A stretch of 6,386 nucleotides of DNA, taken from positions 1 through 6,386 of the forward strand of contig CALFBL010000120.1 of assembly GCA_937951695.1 (NCBI GenBank), read 5' to 3'. Both the position numbers and the translations under genes were made by a program. This DNA is from an uncultured Granulosicoccaceae bacterium (GTDB taxonomy: Bacteria > Pseudomonadota > Gammaproteobacteria > Granulosicoccales > Granulosicoccaceae). Under the pieces are notes generated by a model. The model was not told where the DNA came from. It searched no databases and saw nothing but the letters and a program-made list of their open reading frames with translations. Of this stretch, positions 1 to 6,345 are shown in pieces. Numbering within the stretch: the first letter of the stretch is position 1; the number at the start of each line of letters is the position of its first letter.

Positions 1-15
1 TGAGTGGGCATTCAT
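1..15 (-). CDS. Start of next operon gene (partial, five codons; perhaps DUF4381)
   Basis: An ATG at 15-13 opens a frame (M-N-A-H-S) that runs off the left edge. A purine-rich GAGAGG at 26-21 overlaps the last codons of the DUF58 gene and sits 8 nt upstream of the ATG; the DUF58 stop TGA lies 3 bases before the start. This spacing is typical of tightly packed, translationally coupled operon genes. In proteobacterial MoxR-DUF58 operons the next gene is commonly a DUF4381 membrane protein and then VWA-domain proteins, so DUF4381 is the best guess. Five residues cannot confirm it. A second ATG at 11-9 in another frame has a poorer position relative to the Shine-Dalgarno. Confidence 0.5.
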
Positions 16-17
16 GT

Positions 18-938
18 TCACCTCTCACCAGCTTGCATGCGCTCGTGCGACTGCACGTGCACGACCGCTTGCCCGCCCGTGGCGAACAAAGCATCGATAG
101 TTTCCCGAGTTCGCAGAGCTCGTTGGCTGTGCACCTGGCGATCTTTTGCTGCGGTGCTAAGTAACGAGAAAGGTCCTGCCGAGGTGCGTGAACGCACCGG
201 TAGAATGCCATGCGACGGCAAGCTGTGTTCTAGTGCATCGTGAACACAGATCGGGATGAGCTCTACGCGTTTGAGCAGCCCTGAAACCTCCTGTTCGATA
301 GCGTTGTTGATGGTCATAAAATCACTGATTAACACGAGACGACAACCCGAGGGTGCCATGGCTCTGGCGTGTTGCAAGCTGTGTAAAAACGCTTGCTCGC
401 TTACTGTCGCGTGCTGCGAGGTTGCGGACTCGGCGTCTGCCACCAGGGCTTGAAACAAGCGCAGCAAACCGCGTCTTTGTCCTGCCGGTTTGACGCGTTT
501 GACGTGTGTGGGCATCGCGACAACGCCACCGATCCTGTCCCCGTCTGTGAGCGCACACCAGGCCAGTAAGGCCGCAAGGCGAATCGCCATCGCGCTTTTA
601 AACATACCACGGGTTCCAAAGCGCATGCTAGGGGATTGATCGACAACGAAAATCGCCGGTCTTTCACGTTCTTCCATAAACACTTTGATGTGCGCGCGTC
701 CCGTGCGTGCGGTGACGTTCCAGTCCATCATGCGCACCTCATCACCGGCGTGATACTCGCGCACTTCAGCGAAATCCAGCCCGCGACCAAAGTGCTTAGA
801 TGGCGCTGTTCCCTGTTGTTTAGCCGCGGTGCGCCGTCGGTATGAACTCACCGTGGCCGCCGCTGATTGCAATCGAATCAACTCATCCAGTTGGGTGTGT
901 ACCGGGGAGGCGAACTTTGGCGTTGTCATTGTTGACAC
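18..938 (-). CDS. DUF58 domain-containing protein (VWA-like)
   Basis: A 306-residue DUF58 protein. These are partners of MoxR AAA+ ATPases and are thought to act in chaperone-like or metal-dependent maturation complexes; the exact substrate here is unknown. The DUF58 core is clear at residues about 50-95: GRGLDFAEVREYHAGDEVR, then MDWNVTARTG and the K-V-F-x-E-E-R-E-R-P stretch. It is followed by a VWA-like MIDAS D-Q-S-P-S (residues 100-104) on a hydrophobic strand (AIFVVD), a T-D-G-D motif (131-134), and a second acidic strand end LVLISDF (201-207). No signal peptide or membrane helix is visible, so it is the soluble form; many relatives carry two N-terminal helices. The GTG at 938 was chosen because it begins 2 nt after the MoxR stop with a weak GGTG at 950-947; an ATG at 929 (three codons in) is an alternative with no better ribosome site. 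Translation is probably coupled to MoxR. Length is normal for the family. Confidence 0.95.
   Translation of the reverse strand: MSTMTTPKFASPVHTQLDELIRLQSAAATVSSYRRRTAAKQQGTAPSKHFGRGLDFAEVREYHAGDEVRMMDWNVTARTGRAHIKVFMEERERPAIFVVDQSPSMRFGTRGMFKSAMAIRLAALLAWCALTDGDRIGGVVAMPTHVKRVKPAGQRRGLLRLFQALVADAESATSQHATVSEQAFLHSLQHARAMAPSGCRLVLISDFMTINNAIEQEVSGLLKRVELIPICVHDALEHSLPSHGILPVRSRTSAGPFSLLSTAAKDRQVHSQRALRTRETIDALFATGGQAVVHVQSHERMQAGER
21..26 (-). promoter_or_regulatory. Ribosome binding site of the left-edge gene
   Basis: GAGAGG on the minus strand lies within the last codons of the DUF58 gene and 5 nt before the cluster of the DUF58 stop and the new ATG. It is the main support for calling a gene start at base 15, since only five codons of that gene are in view. 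Confidence 0.5.
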
Positions 939-940
939 GG

Positions 941-1990
941 CTAAGGCACCGCGACGTGACGCACCAATTCATCGATAACATAATCTGCGCTGATGCCGTT
1001 CGCTTCCGCCTCAAACGACAACACCAAGCGGTGACGTAACACATCGTGCACCACCGCCTGCACATCCGCTGGTGACACATGGGAACGCCCATTCAACCAC
1101 GCGTGGGCCCGTGAGCAAGAATCCAATGCCAGTGTCCCTCGAGGACTCGCCCCAAAAGCGATGTAACGCGAGAACGCGTGATCGGCTGATGTGGCTTCAG
1201 CTCGATGGCCTGGCACCCGAGTCGCCACCACCAGACGTACCATATAGTCTTCAACGTTCTCTGCAACGCTAACATTGAGCACCGCTTTTCTGCCGCGGTG
1301 AATATCTTTGGCGCTGACCGACGTTGCAGATCCCAGTTCGGACGTCAGGTCGATGGTCTCATCGCCTACCATGGCGGTGTTCATCGCGCCCCGTGACGGA
1401 TCGGGCTCGGCACTTACCTGCGTTTCCTTTCGAACGAGACGTAATATTTCGGCCTCTTTCGAGGCAGGCGGGTAATCGATATTGACCTGCATTAAAAACC
1501 GGTCAAGCTGGGCTTCGGGCAACGGGTAGGTGCCCTCTTGCTCAATTGGATTCTGGGTAGCCATTACCATGAACAAGCCAGGCAACCTATAGGTGTGATG
1601 ACCGACAGTAATTTGCTGCTCGGCCATCGCTTCCAACAACGCCGATTGCACTTTCGCCGGCGCTCGGTTAATCTCATCCGCGAGAATCAAGTTGTTAAAC
1701 AGTGGACCTTCCTGAAACGCAAAGGTAGCGTCGCTCGGTCGATACACTTCGGTACCGGTTAAGTCAGCGGGCAGTAGGTCTGGCGTAAACTGGACCCTCC
1801 GAAAATTTGCCTCGAGTTGATCAGCTAGTGATTTTATCGCCCGGGTTTTTGCCAGTCCCGGCGCCCCCTCTACCAATAAATGCCCGTCCACCAATAAGGC
1901 GATAAGTAAGCGGTTAACTAGGGCTTCCTGTCCAATGACGGAAGATTCAAGACGGCGCTGCAGTGCGCCAAACACGTCGATCAAATTCAT
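941..1990 (-). CDS. MoxR-family AAA+ ATPase
   Basis: A 349-residue AAA+ ATPase of the MoxR family, cytoplasmic, expected to form an ATP-driven ring that remodels or activates client proteins together with DUF58/VWA partners encoded downstream. Visible motifs: the V-I-G-Q-E lead-in (18-22); Walker A GAPGLAKT (42-49); Walker B LILADEINRAP (101-111) with the catalytic D-E pair; the sensor 1 region MATQNPIEQEGTYPLPEAQ (143-161) followed by LDRF; the sensor 2 region GASPRGTLAL (280-289). The C-terminal lid helices are complete. The start is fixed: an in-frame TAG lies two codons before the ATG and no further Met occurs until about residue 121. No Shine-Dalgarno is present, although the lipoprotein stop is only 17 nt upstream. 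Residues about 191-222 (rich in Ser, Asp, Thr) look like extra sequence between the AAA core and the lid, which would explain a length slightly above the usual 310-330 residues. Confidence 0.97.
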   Translation of the reverse strand: MNLIDVFGALQRRLESSVIGQEALVNRLLIALLVDGHLLVEGAPGLAKTRAIKSLADQLEANFRRVQFTPDLLPADLTGTEVYRPSDATFAFQEGPLFNNLILADEINRAPAKVQSALLEAMAEQQITVGHHTYRLPGLFMVMATQNPIEQEGTYPLPEAQLDRFLMQVNIDYPPASKEAEILRLVRKETQVSAEPDPSRGAMNTAMVGDETIDLTSELGSATSVSAKDIHRGRKAVLNVSVAENVEDYMVRLVVATRVPGHRAEATSADHAFSRYIAFGASPRGTLALDSCSRAHAWLNGRSHVSPADVQAVVHDVLRHRLVLSFEAEANGISADYVIDELVRHVAVP

Positions 1991-2007
1991 ATTCTAGATA
2001 TTGTACG

Positions 2008-3318
2008 TCAGCGAACTTCAACAGTGATCGATATACGAGCGTCTTCGAACTCAGCGCTGATGGTTGCGCTCCCCAGACCAACCGCGGTGAGATCGCCGCG
2101 ATCGTCACCGGTGCTATCCACGGTCACAACCGATGTGTTTGAACTGAAAAAGTCGACTTCATCGGTGATCTCGTTGTTGGTGTCAAAATCATCGCCTCGC
2201 GCTACTCGAAGATCATTAAACTCAGGATCATCACTCAGAAAGATAATAATATCGGCGTTGCGGTTGAACACGATGTCATCACTGCCAGCCGCCACCACCA
2301 CTACCGTCGATTCCACAAAAGCACCGCACCGGGCCGTCACCGTCGCCGTTCCGATATCCAGCCCGGTCACCAAGCCCGGCGTGCCACCTACCGATTCAAC
2401 CGAAGCCACGTTCTCGCCTTGAGTCACCTCCCAGTCGGCGCCGTTGGTCGCAAACTCAACGGAACTTAAATTGTAGCCTGCCGGCGCGGTAAGCCGAGTC
2501 GTGTTGTTTTCCATAACCGTTACGTCAGTTGGCGCGACGGCAAAACTCACCAGTGAGTCCGCCACACTGAGCGTGCGTGATGCAGACAGCGCAGCACTTC
2601 CGGTTGTTGCCTCTGCCGGCACGGTCGCTGTCAATATAATATCCCCGGCAACACCACCGCCACTGGGTGATCGACCGACCAGCTCAACGGCCCCAGCAGT
2701 TGTTGCTGCGGTAGTAAACAGTTCCGCATCGGCCATTTCCGAGGCTTCATCGATGGTCCAGTTCACGTTGATCAGTGGGCGCTCATCGACACCACCAAAG
2801 CTACCAATGGCCGCGAATGTAATCGGAATGCAAGGGTCGAGCATCGAATTGACGTCCGCAGTGTTATCAGCGCTGCCGCTAATTCTTGCGATGGATTGCA
2901 GTGGTGCGTTAGATACATTTATGCTCAGCGGCTGCATCACTGTCATCCCCGCCACGCTCACCGAGACTTGCGCCATACCTTCAGCTCGACCTGTGACGAC
3001 GCCGTCATCGTTAACAGAAACTACGCTGATATCACTGGATGTCCATCGCCGATCATCCGGATTTAAAGCGATGCTTTGACCGTCAAAAGTTGTGCCGAGA
3101 ATGCCTAATTGGACGGCCTGATTAGAGCCTAAGAAAAACGGCGACAGGGAATTCGGCGGAAGGGTGATAGCGATACTGGCCACGTCCAGATCGATGGCCT
3201 CGATCTGCTCTTCCAAAGGCCGCAGGTCTCCGTTGCACGATACTAATACCAGCATCAACACCGATACCGACAGAGGTTTTAGCCAAGGGACACTGCCGCG
3301 CTTGATAGTGATCACCAT
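2008..3318 (-). CDS. Ig-like (Big_2-type) domain lipoprotein
   Basis: A 436-residue lipoprotein. The N-terminus has basic residues, a hydrophobic segment (about 15-27) and a lipobox L-V-S-C with the lipidated Cys at 28. Position +2 is Asn rather than Asp, which by the classical rule favours outer-membrane sorting. The mature part is almost all beta-sandwich sequence. A first Big_2-like domain spans about 45-136, with the hallmark W-T-S-S-D...V-V-S-V-N-D-D-G-V-V-T-G-R-A-E-G core. A middle region (about 140-255) is more diverged. A further Ig-like repeat lies about 256-343 (V-T-G-L-D-I-G-T-A-T-V-T-A), and a C-terminal one about 345-436 (S-S-N-T-S-V-V-T-V-D-S-T-G...L-T-A-V-G-L-G-S-A-T-I-S-A). 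Such domains serve adhesion or structural roles; no enzyme domain is seen. The last repeat is rich in Asp, so calcium binding is possible. The ATG at 3318 overlaps the barrel gene by 7 nt; a GTG at 3315 gives a 4-nt GTGA overlap and better spacing from GAGGG at 3327-3323. Translational coupling with the barrel gene is likely. Function unknown. Confidence 0.9.
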   Translation of the reverse strand: MVITIKRGSVPWLKPLSVSVLMLVLVSCNGDLRPLEEQIEAIDLDVASIAITLPPNSLSPFFLGSNQAVQLGILGTTFDGQSIALNPDDRRWTSSDISVVSVNDDGVVTGRAEGMAQVSVSVAGMTVMQPLSINVSNAPLQSIARISGSADNTADVNSMLDPCIPITFAAIGSFGGVDERPLINVNWTIDEASEMADAELFTTAATTAGAVELVGRSPSGGGVAGDIILTATVPAEATTGSAALSASRTLSVADSLVSFAVAPTDVTVMENNTTRLTAPAGYNLSSVEFATNGADWEVTQGENVASVESVGGTPGLVTGLDIGTATVTARCGAFVESTVVVVAAGSDDIVFNRNADIIIFLSDDPEFNDLRVARGDDFDTNNEITDEVDFFSSNTSVVTVDSTGDDRGDLTAVGLGSATISAEFEDARISITVEVR

Positions 3319-3836
3319 GCCACCCTCACTCCCAAAGTATAGGTGTCGAAGTCGAGCGGTTCATCCACGTCAAAAAACCGGTAGGACCCCACCACCGAGA
3401 ATGGTCCTGACCCAATCTGTTGCCTAACCCCAATGCTCACCGCGGCTCCGCGAAATGTTTCGCTCACCGTTTGCGTAGTCCCGATGGAACTGTCACCGCT
3501 TTGACTCAGGTCGAACTGGGCCCAACCGATCAGAACAAACGCTGACACACCACGTGTTGGTGGCGAGTCAAAACGAACAGAGAGCGTTATCTGATTCTCC
3601 AGCTGCAATTTGATGTCTTCATCCCGATCTTCATTAAGTGAGCCGCCCAGATTGACGTCGACACCCAGAGTTTTATAGAAGTACCCCCCGAACGACACAG
3701 ACGCCTGTATCGGCAGAAACCTCAGATCGGACAACTGAATAACGTTGAACCCACCATGGATTTCTCCATAGAGTCGATCGGTAGCAAAAGACGGGAAACT
3801 TATACTGAGTAAAAAAACGGCGAGCAGCGCGCGCAC
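3312..3836 (-). CDS. Small outer-membrane beta-barrel protein
   Basis: A predicted secreted outer-membrane protein of 174 residues. From the GTG at 3836 it begins M-R-A-L-L-A-V-F-L-L and has a Sec signal peptide ending S-F-A before T-D (cleavage after about residue 18). The mature part alternates polar and hydrophobic residues with many Gly and aromatic residues (GEIHGGFNVIQL, ASVSFGGYFYKTLGVDVNLG, VSAFVLIGWAQFDL). It ends in Y-T-L-G-V-R-V-A-W, a C-terminal aromatic beta-signal of the kind the BAM complex recognises. The size fits an eight-stranded barrel with a periplasm-facing N-terminus (OmpA/OmpW-like fold class, family not recognised). The start was chosen because GAGG lies 5 nt upstream and leaves a compact signal peptide; the longer frame to a TTG at 3872 adds 12 residues, lacks a Shine-Dalgarno and gives an odd N-terminus. 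It overlaps the Ig-like lipoprotein gene downstream and probably shares its mRNA and function. Confidence 0.85.
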   Translation of the reverse strand: MRALLAVFLLSISFPSFATDRLYGEIHGGFNVIQLSDLRFLPIQASVSFGGYFYKTLGVDVNLGGSLNEDRDEDIKLQLENQITLSVRFDSPPTRGVSAFVLIGWAQFDLSQSGDSSIGTTQTVSETFRGAAVSIGVRQQIGSGPFSVVGSYRFFDVDEPLDFDTYTLGVRVAW

Positions 3837-3841
3837 TGGTG

Positions 3842-3845
3842 CCTC
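3842..3845 (-). promoter_or_regulatory. Ribosome binding site deciding the GTG start of the barrel gene
   Basis: GAGG on the minus strand, 5 nt before the GTG at 3836-3834. The competing upstream TTG at 3872 has no comparable sequence in front of it, so this site decides the start. Confidence 0.5.
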
Positions 3846-3948
3846 AATAGAGTAAAAAACCGGCCCTAACAATAGCAGTCTAAGCGGTGTTTTGCTGATG
3901 TCGCGTTGGACACAATACCCGTGTCATCGAGTGAGGCCGGTGTACCAA

Positions 3949-4707
3949 TCAGCCAGGGCAGCGGGCCGCCGCCAGAATCGGCGAATGGAAATCATTTTGG
4001 ATGAGGATCGCACAGCTGGTGTTCGGATCCGAATCGACACTGGCGTAGAGCACCTCGTCTTCCTCTGTTAAGGGGACAGATCCTAACGATTCCACTGACG
4101 TGACTACGTGATGATTTTGAACATGCCGCCCCTTGTTCTCCCCCGCGGTGATTTTTGTATCAACGGATTTCAAATACCTCACCAGCCAGACTTCCGCACC
4201 GCGAGTGGCAGGTCCGACGTTATTGTTTTTAACGTGAATCTGCCAGTTGTTGTCGGCTTGCTCAACGCTGACTTCCACGGTATCGGGTAGCTTGAGCTCC
4301 AGCGCTTTTGTGACGCGCGTCCGGTCAGACCCCACAGAGGCGTAAGACCCGTTGATAACCGCTTGCGGTGTGTAGACCCCGCCGCGCCCATCCAGACCAG
4401 CCGCATCGTACGCTCTTTGGCGCATGGAAAAGGCCGGTTGTGAAAATGGATCGACCCAACTGCCCGCGGACCCGTGCACCAACGTATTCCAGTAGTCGAC
4501 GTGATACTCGAGCGCAATGAGCGAATCATCCTGCTCAATGAGTTTGTTGAAAAGGGCTTCCGCAGGCGGACAGGAAGAACACCCATGCGAGGTGAACAGT
4601 TCAAGGACTGAATCCGCCTGGGCTACCGGTGACAACAACACGAGCCCCAACACAGTTGCCGCAGTCAATCGTTTCAACGGGTTAGTCAAAAAATTGCGTC
4701 CACTCAT
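3949..4707 (-). CDS. DUF1223 thioredoxin-like periplasmic protein
   Basis: A 252-residue DUF1223 protein, a thioredoxin-fold family of unknown biochemical role. A Sec signal peptide (hydrophobic T-A-A-T-V-L-G-L-V-L-L, cleavage after A-Q-A near residue 31) points to the periplasm. The family signature is intact: V-L-E-L-F-T-S-H-G-C-S-S-C-P-P-A-E with the CxxC at residues 43 and 46, then L-E-Y-H-V-D-Y-W-N, D-P-F-S-Q-P-A-F-S-M-R-Q-R, and V-Y-T-P-Q-A-V-I-N-G, where the Pro may be the cis-Pro of the fold. Two further Cys near the C-terminus (about 232 and 250) could form a disulfide. A redox role is inference from CxxC and fold. The ATG at 4707 was chosen: GAGG at 4720-4717 lies 9 nt upstream. A TTG two codons earlier (4713) would be only 3 nt from it. 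It follows the photolyase by 68 nt, and the barrel gene starts 112 nt beyond its stop, so it may be transcribed alone. Confidence 0.95.
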   Translation of the reverse strand: MSGRNFLTNPLKRLTAATVLGLVLLSPVAQADSVLELFTSHGCSSCPPAEALFNKLIEQDDSLIALEYHVDYWNTLVHGSAGSWVDPFSQPAFSMRQRAYDAAGLDGRGGVYTPQAVINGSYASVGSDRTRVTKALELKLPDTVEVSVEQADNNWQIHVKNNNVGPATRGAEVWLVRYLKSVDTKITAGENKGRHVQNHHVVTSVESLGSVPLTEEDEVLYASVDSDPNTSCAILIQNDFHSPILAAARCPG

Positions 4708-4737
4708 GGCCAATCGCCTCGAAATTACCGATGCACT

Positions 4738-4766
4738 TTAGTACGCGTTTACCTCGCCAAAGTTCC
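4738..4766 (-). promoter_or_regulatory. Weak sigma-E/ECF-like promoter candidate before the DUF1223 gene
   Basis: In the 68-nt gap after the photolyase, the minus strand has GGAACTT (4766-4760), an exact match to the -35 element of RpoE-type envelope-stress promoters. It is followed after 17 nt by ACTAA (4742-4738), which resembles the -10 TCTAA. This would place transcription start about 25 nt before the DUF1223 ATG. The spacer is one base longer than the usual 16 and the -10 is imperfect, so the match could be chance. A periplasmic protein under envelope-stress control would be sensible. Confidence 0.25.
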
Positions 4767-4775
4767 AGCACGGCG

Positions 4776-6233
4776 TCAATTTTTGTATTTTGATGCGCTT
4801 TTTATGGTGGAAAAGGCCTCCAAGGCGGCCTGCCTACTGACTTTCAGATCGACCAGAGGTGGCGGATAATCCAGCGATTTACGCTCGTCCGGCGGCAGCT
4901 CCCAAGGCTTATGGATAAACTTGTTCGGCACCGAATAGAGCTCAGGCACCCAGCGGCGCACGTAGTCGCCCTCGCGATCAAATTTCTCCCCTTGCAGCAC
5001 AGGATTAAACACCCGAAAGAACGGGGCGGCATCGGCTCCACTGCCGGCAGCCCATTGCCAGCCCATCGCGTTGCTGGCCACGTCAGCGTCCACCAAGGTG
5101 TCGCGAAACCAACGCTCACCCTCCTGCCACGGGATCAGCAGATTCTTGATGAGATACGAGGCCACCACCATGCGTATGCGGTTATGCATCCAACCGGTCG
5201 CATACAGTTCGCGCATACCGGCATCAATAATCGGCACGCCGGTTTGACCCTGTTGCCAGGCCCGCAATGCTTTACCGTAGCGTTTTGCCCAAGGGAAATT
5301 TTTGTACCGAGTATCCAACGGCTGATCGACCGTGTGGGGGAATTGATAAATCAGGTTGTGCGCGAACTCACGCCAAACCACTTCTTTAACAAACGTCTGC
5401 TCACCGATTTGTAGCGATGCCACGCTACGCCGTTTACCCATCACCTCACTGACGATTTGACGAGGACTTATTTCTCCGAAATGCAGATGCGGTGACAATC
5501 TTGATGTGCCCGCACTGGACGGAATATCGCGCTCATTGTTGTAGTGTTTGACGTCGTTGGTTAAAAACGATTTTAGTCTTATTTTAGCCGCTTTTTCGCC
5601 CACCGCCCATTGCTTGATCATCGGCTCGGACCAATCCCGTTCGGGCAGCAACTCAAGCTCTTCAAGCGTTACAGACTTCAGTTTTTTGTTGCTTAACCGT
5701 TTTTGTGTCTCGATTGTGAGTGCCGGTATTTTTCGTGGCGCTGCCAAAGGCGCACCCCCTGGCAGCTCACCCATCAGGTTCTTCCAATACGGGGTAAACA
5801 CGCGATACGGTGTATTGTCCTTCTTCAACGTCTTGACCGGTTCAAACAGCAGGTTCGCCAAATGGCTTGTCGGTTCGAATCCCTCAAGCGATTGTTTGAT
5901 CTGCTTATCGCGCTCGAGCGTCACCGGGTCGTAGCACCGATTCCAAAACACACCGGTTACATCCAGGACCTTAGCCAGCTCTGGCAACACCTCGACAGGA
6001 TCTCCCACCAATCGATGAAGACACGACCCCAAGCTCTGCAATGACCCGTCCAGTAAACCCAAACTATGATGCAACCAGACTTGAGAGGCTGCACCGATTT
6101 GCCCCAGGGTGCCAAGGCGTGTGTCATGGATATACAGCGCAAGGATTTCATCGCATTGCTTCAACGCCGTTTGCAGTGCCGGATTGTCTGCAAGGCGCAA
6201 ATCCTGACGAAACCACACAATGCCAACACTCAA
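4776..6233 (-). CDS. phrB: Deoxyribodipyrimidine photolyase (class I CPD type)
   Basis: A 485-residue cytoplasmic flavoprotein expected to repair UV-induced cyclobutane pyrimidine dimers using blue light and reduced FAD. The N-terminal antenna-binding domain starts V-W-F-R-Q-D-L-R-L-A-D-N-P-A-L (6-20). The C-terminal FAD domain shows T-S-R-L-S-P-H-L-H-F-G-E-I-S-P-R (243-258), W-R-E-F (287-290), T-G-W-M-H-N-R-I-R-M (346-355) and D-A-D-V-A-S-N-A-M-G-W-Q-W (382-394). By comparison with E. coli PhrB, Asn388 matches the flavin-N5 Asn typical of photolyases rather than cryptochromes, and Trp392, Trp369 and probably Trp315 match the electron-transfer triad. Length is normal and nothing seems missing. 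The antenna cofactor cannot be decided: the segment W-N-R-C-Y-D-P (97-103) differs from the E. coli folate-site sequence. The start is TTG, supported by AGGAG 7 nt upstream. A CPD photolyase is favoured over a 6-4 or DASH type by the overall E. coli-like motifs. Confidence 0.96.
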   Translation of the reverse strand: MSVGIVWFRQDLRLADNPALQTALKQCDEILALYIHDTRLGTLGQIGAASQVWLHHSLGLLDGSLQSLGSCLHRLVGDPVEVLPELAKVLDVTGVFWNRCYDPVTLERDKQIKQSLEGFEPTSHLANLLFEPVKTLKKDNTPYRVFTPYWKNLMGELPGGAPLAAPRKIPALTIETQKRLSNKKLKSVTLEELELLPERDWSEPMIKQWAVGEKAAKIRLKSFLTNDVKHYNNERDIPSSAGTSRLSPHLHFGEISPRQIVSEVMGKRRSVASLQIGEQTFVKEVVWREFAHNLIYQFPHTVDQPLDTRYKNFPWAKRYGKALRAWQQGQTGVPIIDAGMRELYATGWMHNRIRMVVASYLIKNLLIPWQEGERWFRDTLVDADVASNAMGWQWAAGSGADAAPFFRVFNPVLQGEKFDREGDYVRRWVPELYSVPNKFIHKPWELPPDERKSLDYPPPLVDLKVSRQAALEAFSTIKSASKYKN

Positions 6234-6240
6234 AAGGTAT

Positions 6241-6245
6241 CTCCT
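6241..6245 (-). promoter_or_regulatory. Strong Shine-Dalgarno of the photolyase TTG start
   Basis: AGGAG on the minus strand, 7 nt before the TTG at 6233-6231. It is the best ribosome site in the window, and it fixes a rare start codon at the point where the conserved photolyase N-terminus begins. Confidence 0.75.
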
Positions 6246-6270
6246 GACGTTTTATATGACACTAGATGTT

Positions 6271-6291
6271 AGAAAATCGGGCGATCCGCCC
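6271..6291 (-). terminator. Terminator-like hairpin upstream of the photolyase gene
   Basis: On the minus strand, GGGCG-GAT-CGCCC (6291-6279) forms a 5-bp G+C-rich stem with a 3-nt loop, followed by G-ATTTTCT. It could end a minus-strand transcript coming from beyond the right edge. The stem is short and the T-run broken, so it may instead be a protein-binding repeat or chance. Confidence 0.3.
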
Positions 6292-6322
6292 CGCTCGGTT
6301 ATACGCACGTACCGCGCAACAG

Positions 6323-6345
6323 ACCACCCATGGACCATAGGTGGT
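6323..6345. promoter_or_regulatory. 23-bp near-perfect palindrome, possible operator
   Basis: Outer arms ACCACC (6323-6328) and GGTGGT (6340-6345) are complementary, and so are inner arms ATGG (6330-6333) and CCAT (6335-6338), with a central A at 6334 and one mismatched pair (6329/6339). That makes 10 of 11 pairs symmetric. It lies about 90 bp upstream of the photolyase start. The form fits a dimeric regulator site, but neither the regulator nor the controlled gene can be named from this window. Confidence 0.35.

Noticed and set aside
2024..2422. 132-codon plus-strand frame over the lipoprotein 3' half
   Set aside because: Same compositional mirror effect; no recognisable domain.
2501..3079. 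192-codon open frame on the plus strand, antisense to the Ig-like lipoprotein
   Set aside because: Its product is a Ser/Thr/Ala/Pro-rich string without domains, as expected from the mirror of a Val/Thr/Ala/Gly-rich beta protein. The opposite strand has a lipobox and Ig-like repeats, and no ribosome site supports the plus frame.
3837..3872. Twelve-codon N-terminal extension of the barrel protein from a TTG
   Set aside because: No Shine-Dalgarno before the TTG and a non-basic, atypical N-terminus; the GTG at 3836 has GAGG and gives a normal signal peptide.
3909..3925. Inverted repeat GACAC-N7-GTGTC between the DUF1223 and barrel genes
   Set aside because: Only a 5-bp stem with a 7-nt loop and no T-run; too weak to call a terminator or operator.
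4179..4604. 141-codon minus-strand frame overlapping the DUF1223 gene
   Set aside because: Out-of-frame shadow; DUF1223 motifs are continuous in the other frame, so there is no frameshift.
4911..5414. 167-codon plus-strand frame inside the photolyase gene
   Set aside because: Fully antisense to the most conserved FAD-binding part of photolyase; the product resembles no family.
6251..6256. TATAAA on the minus strand as a -10 element for the photolyase
   Set aside because: It would put the transcript start inside the AGGAG ribosome site, and no -35 is found at proper spacing.
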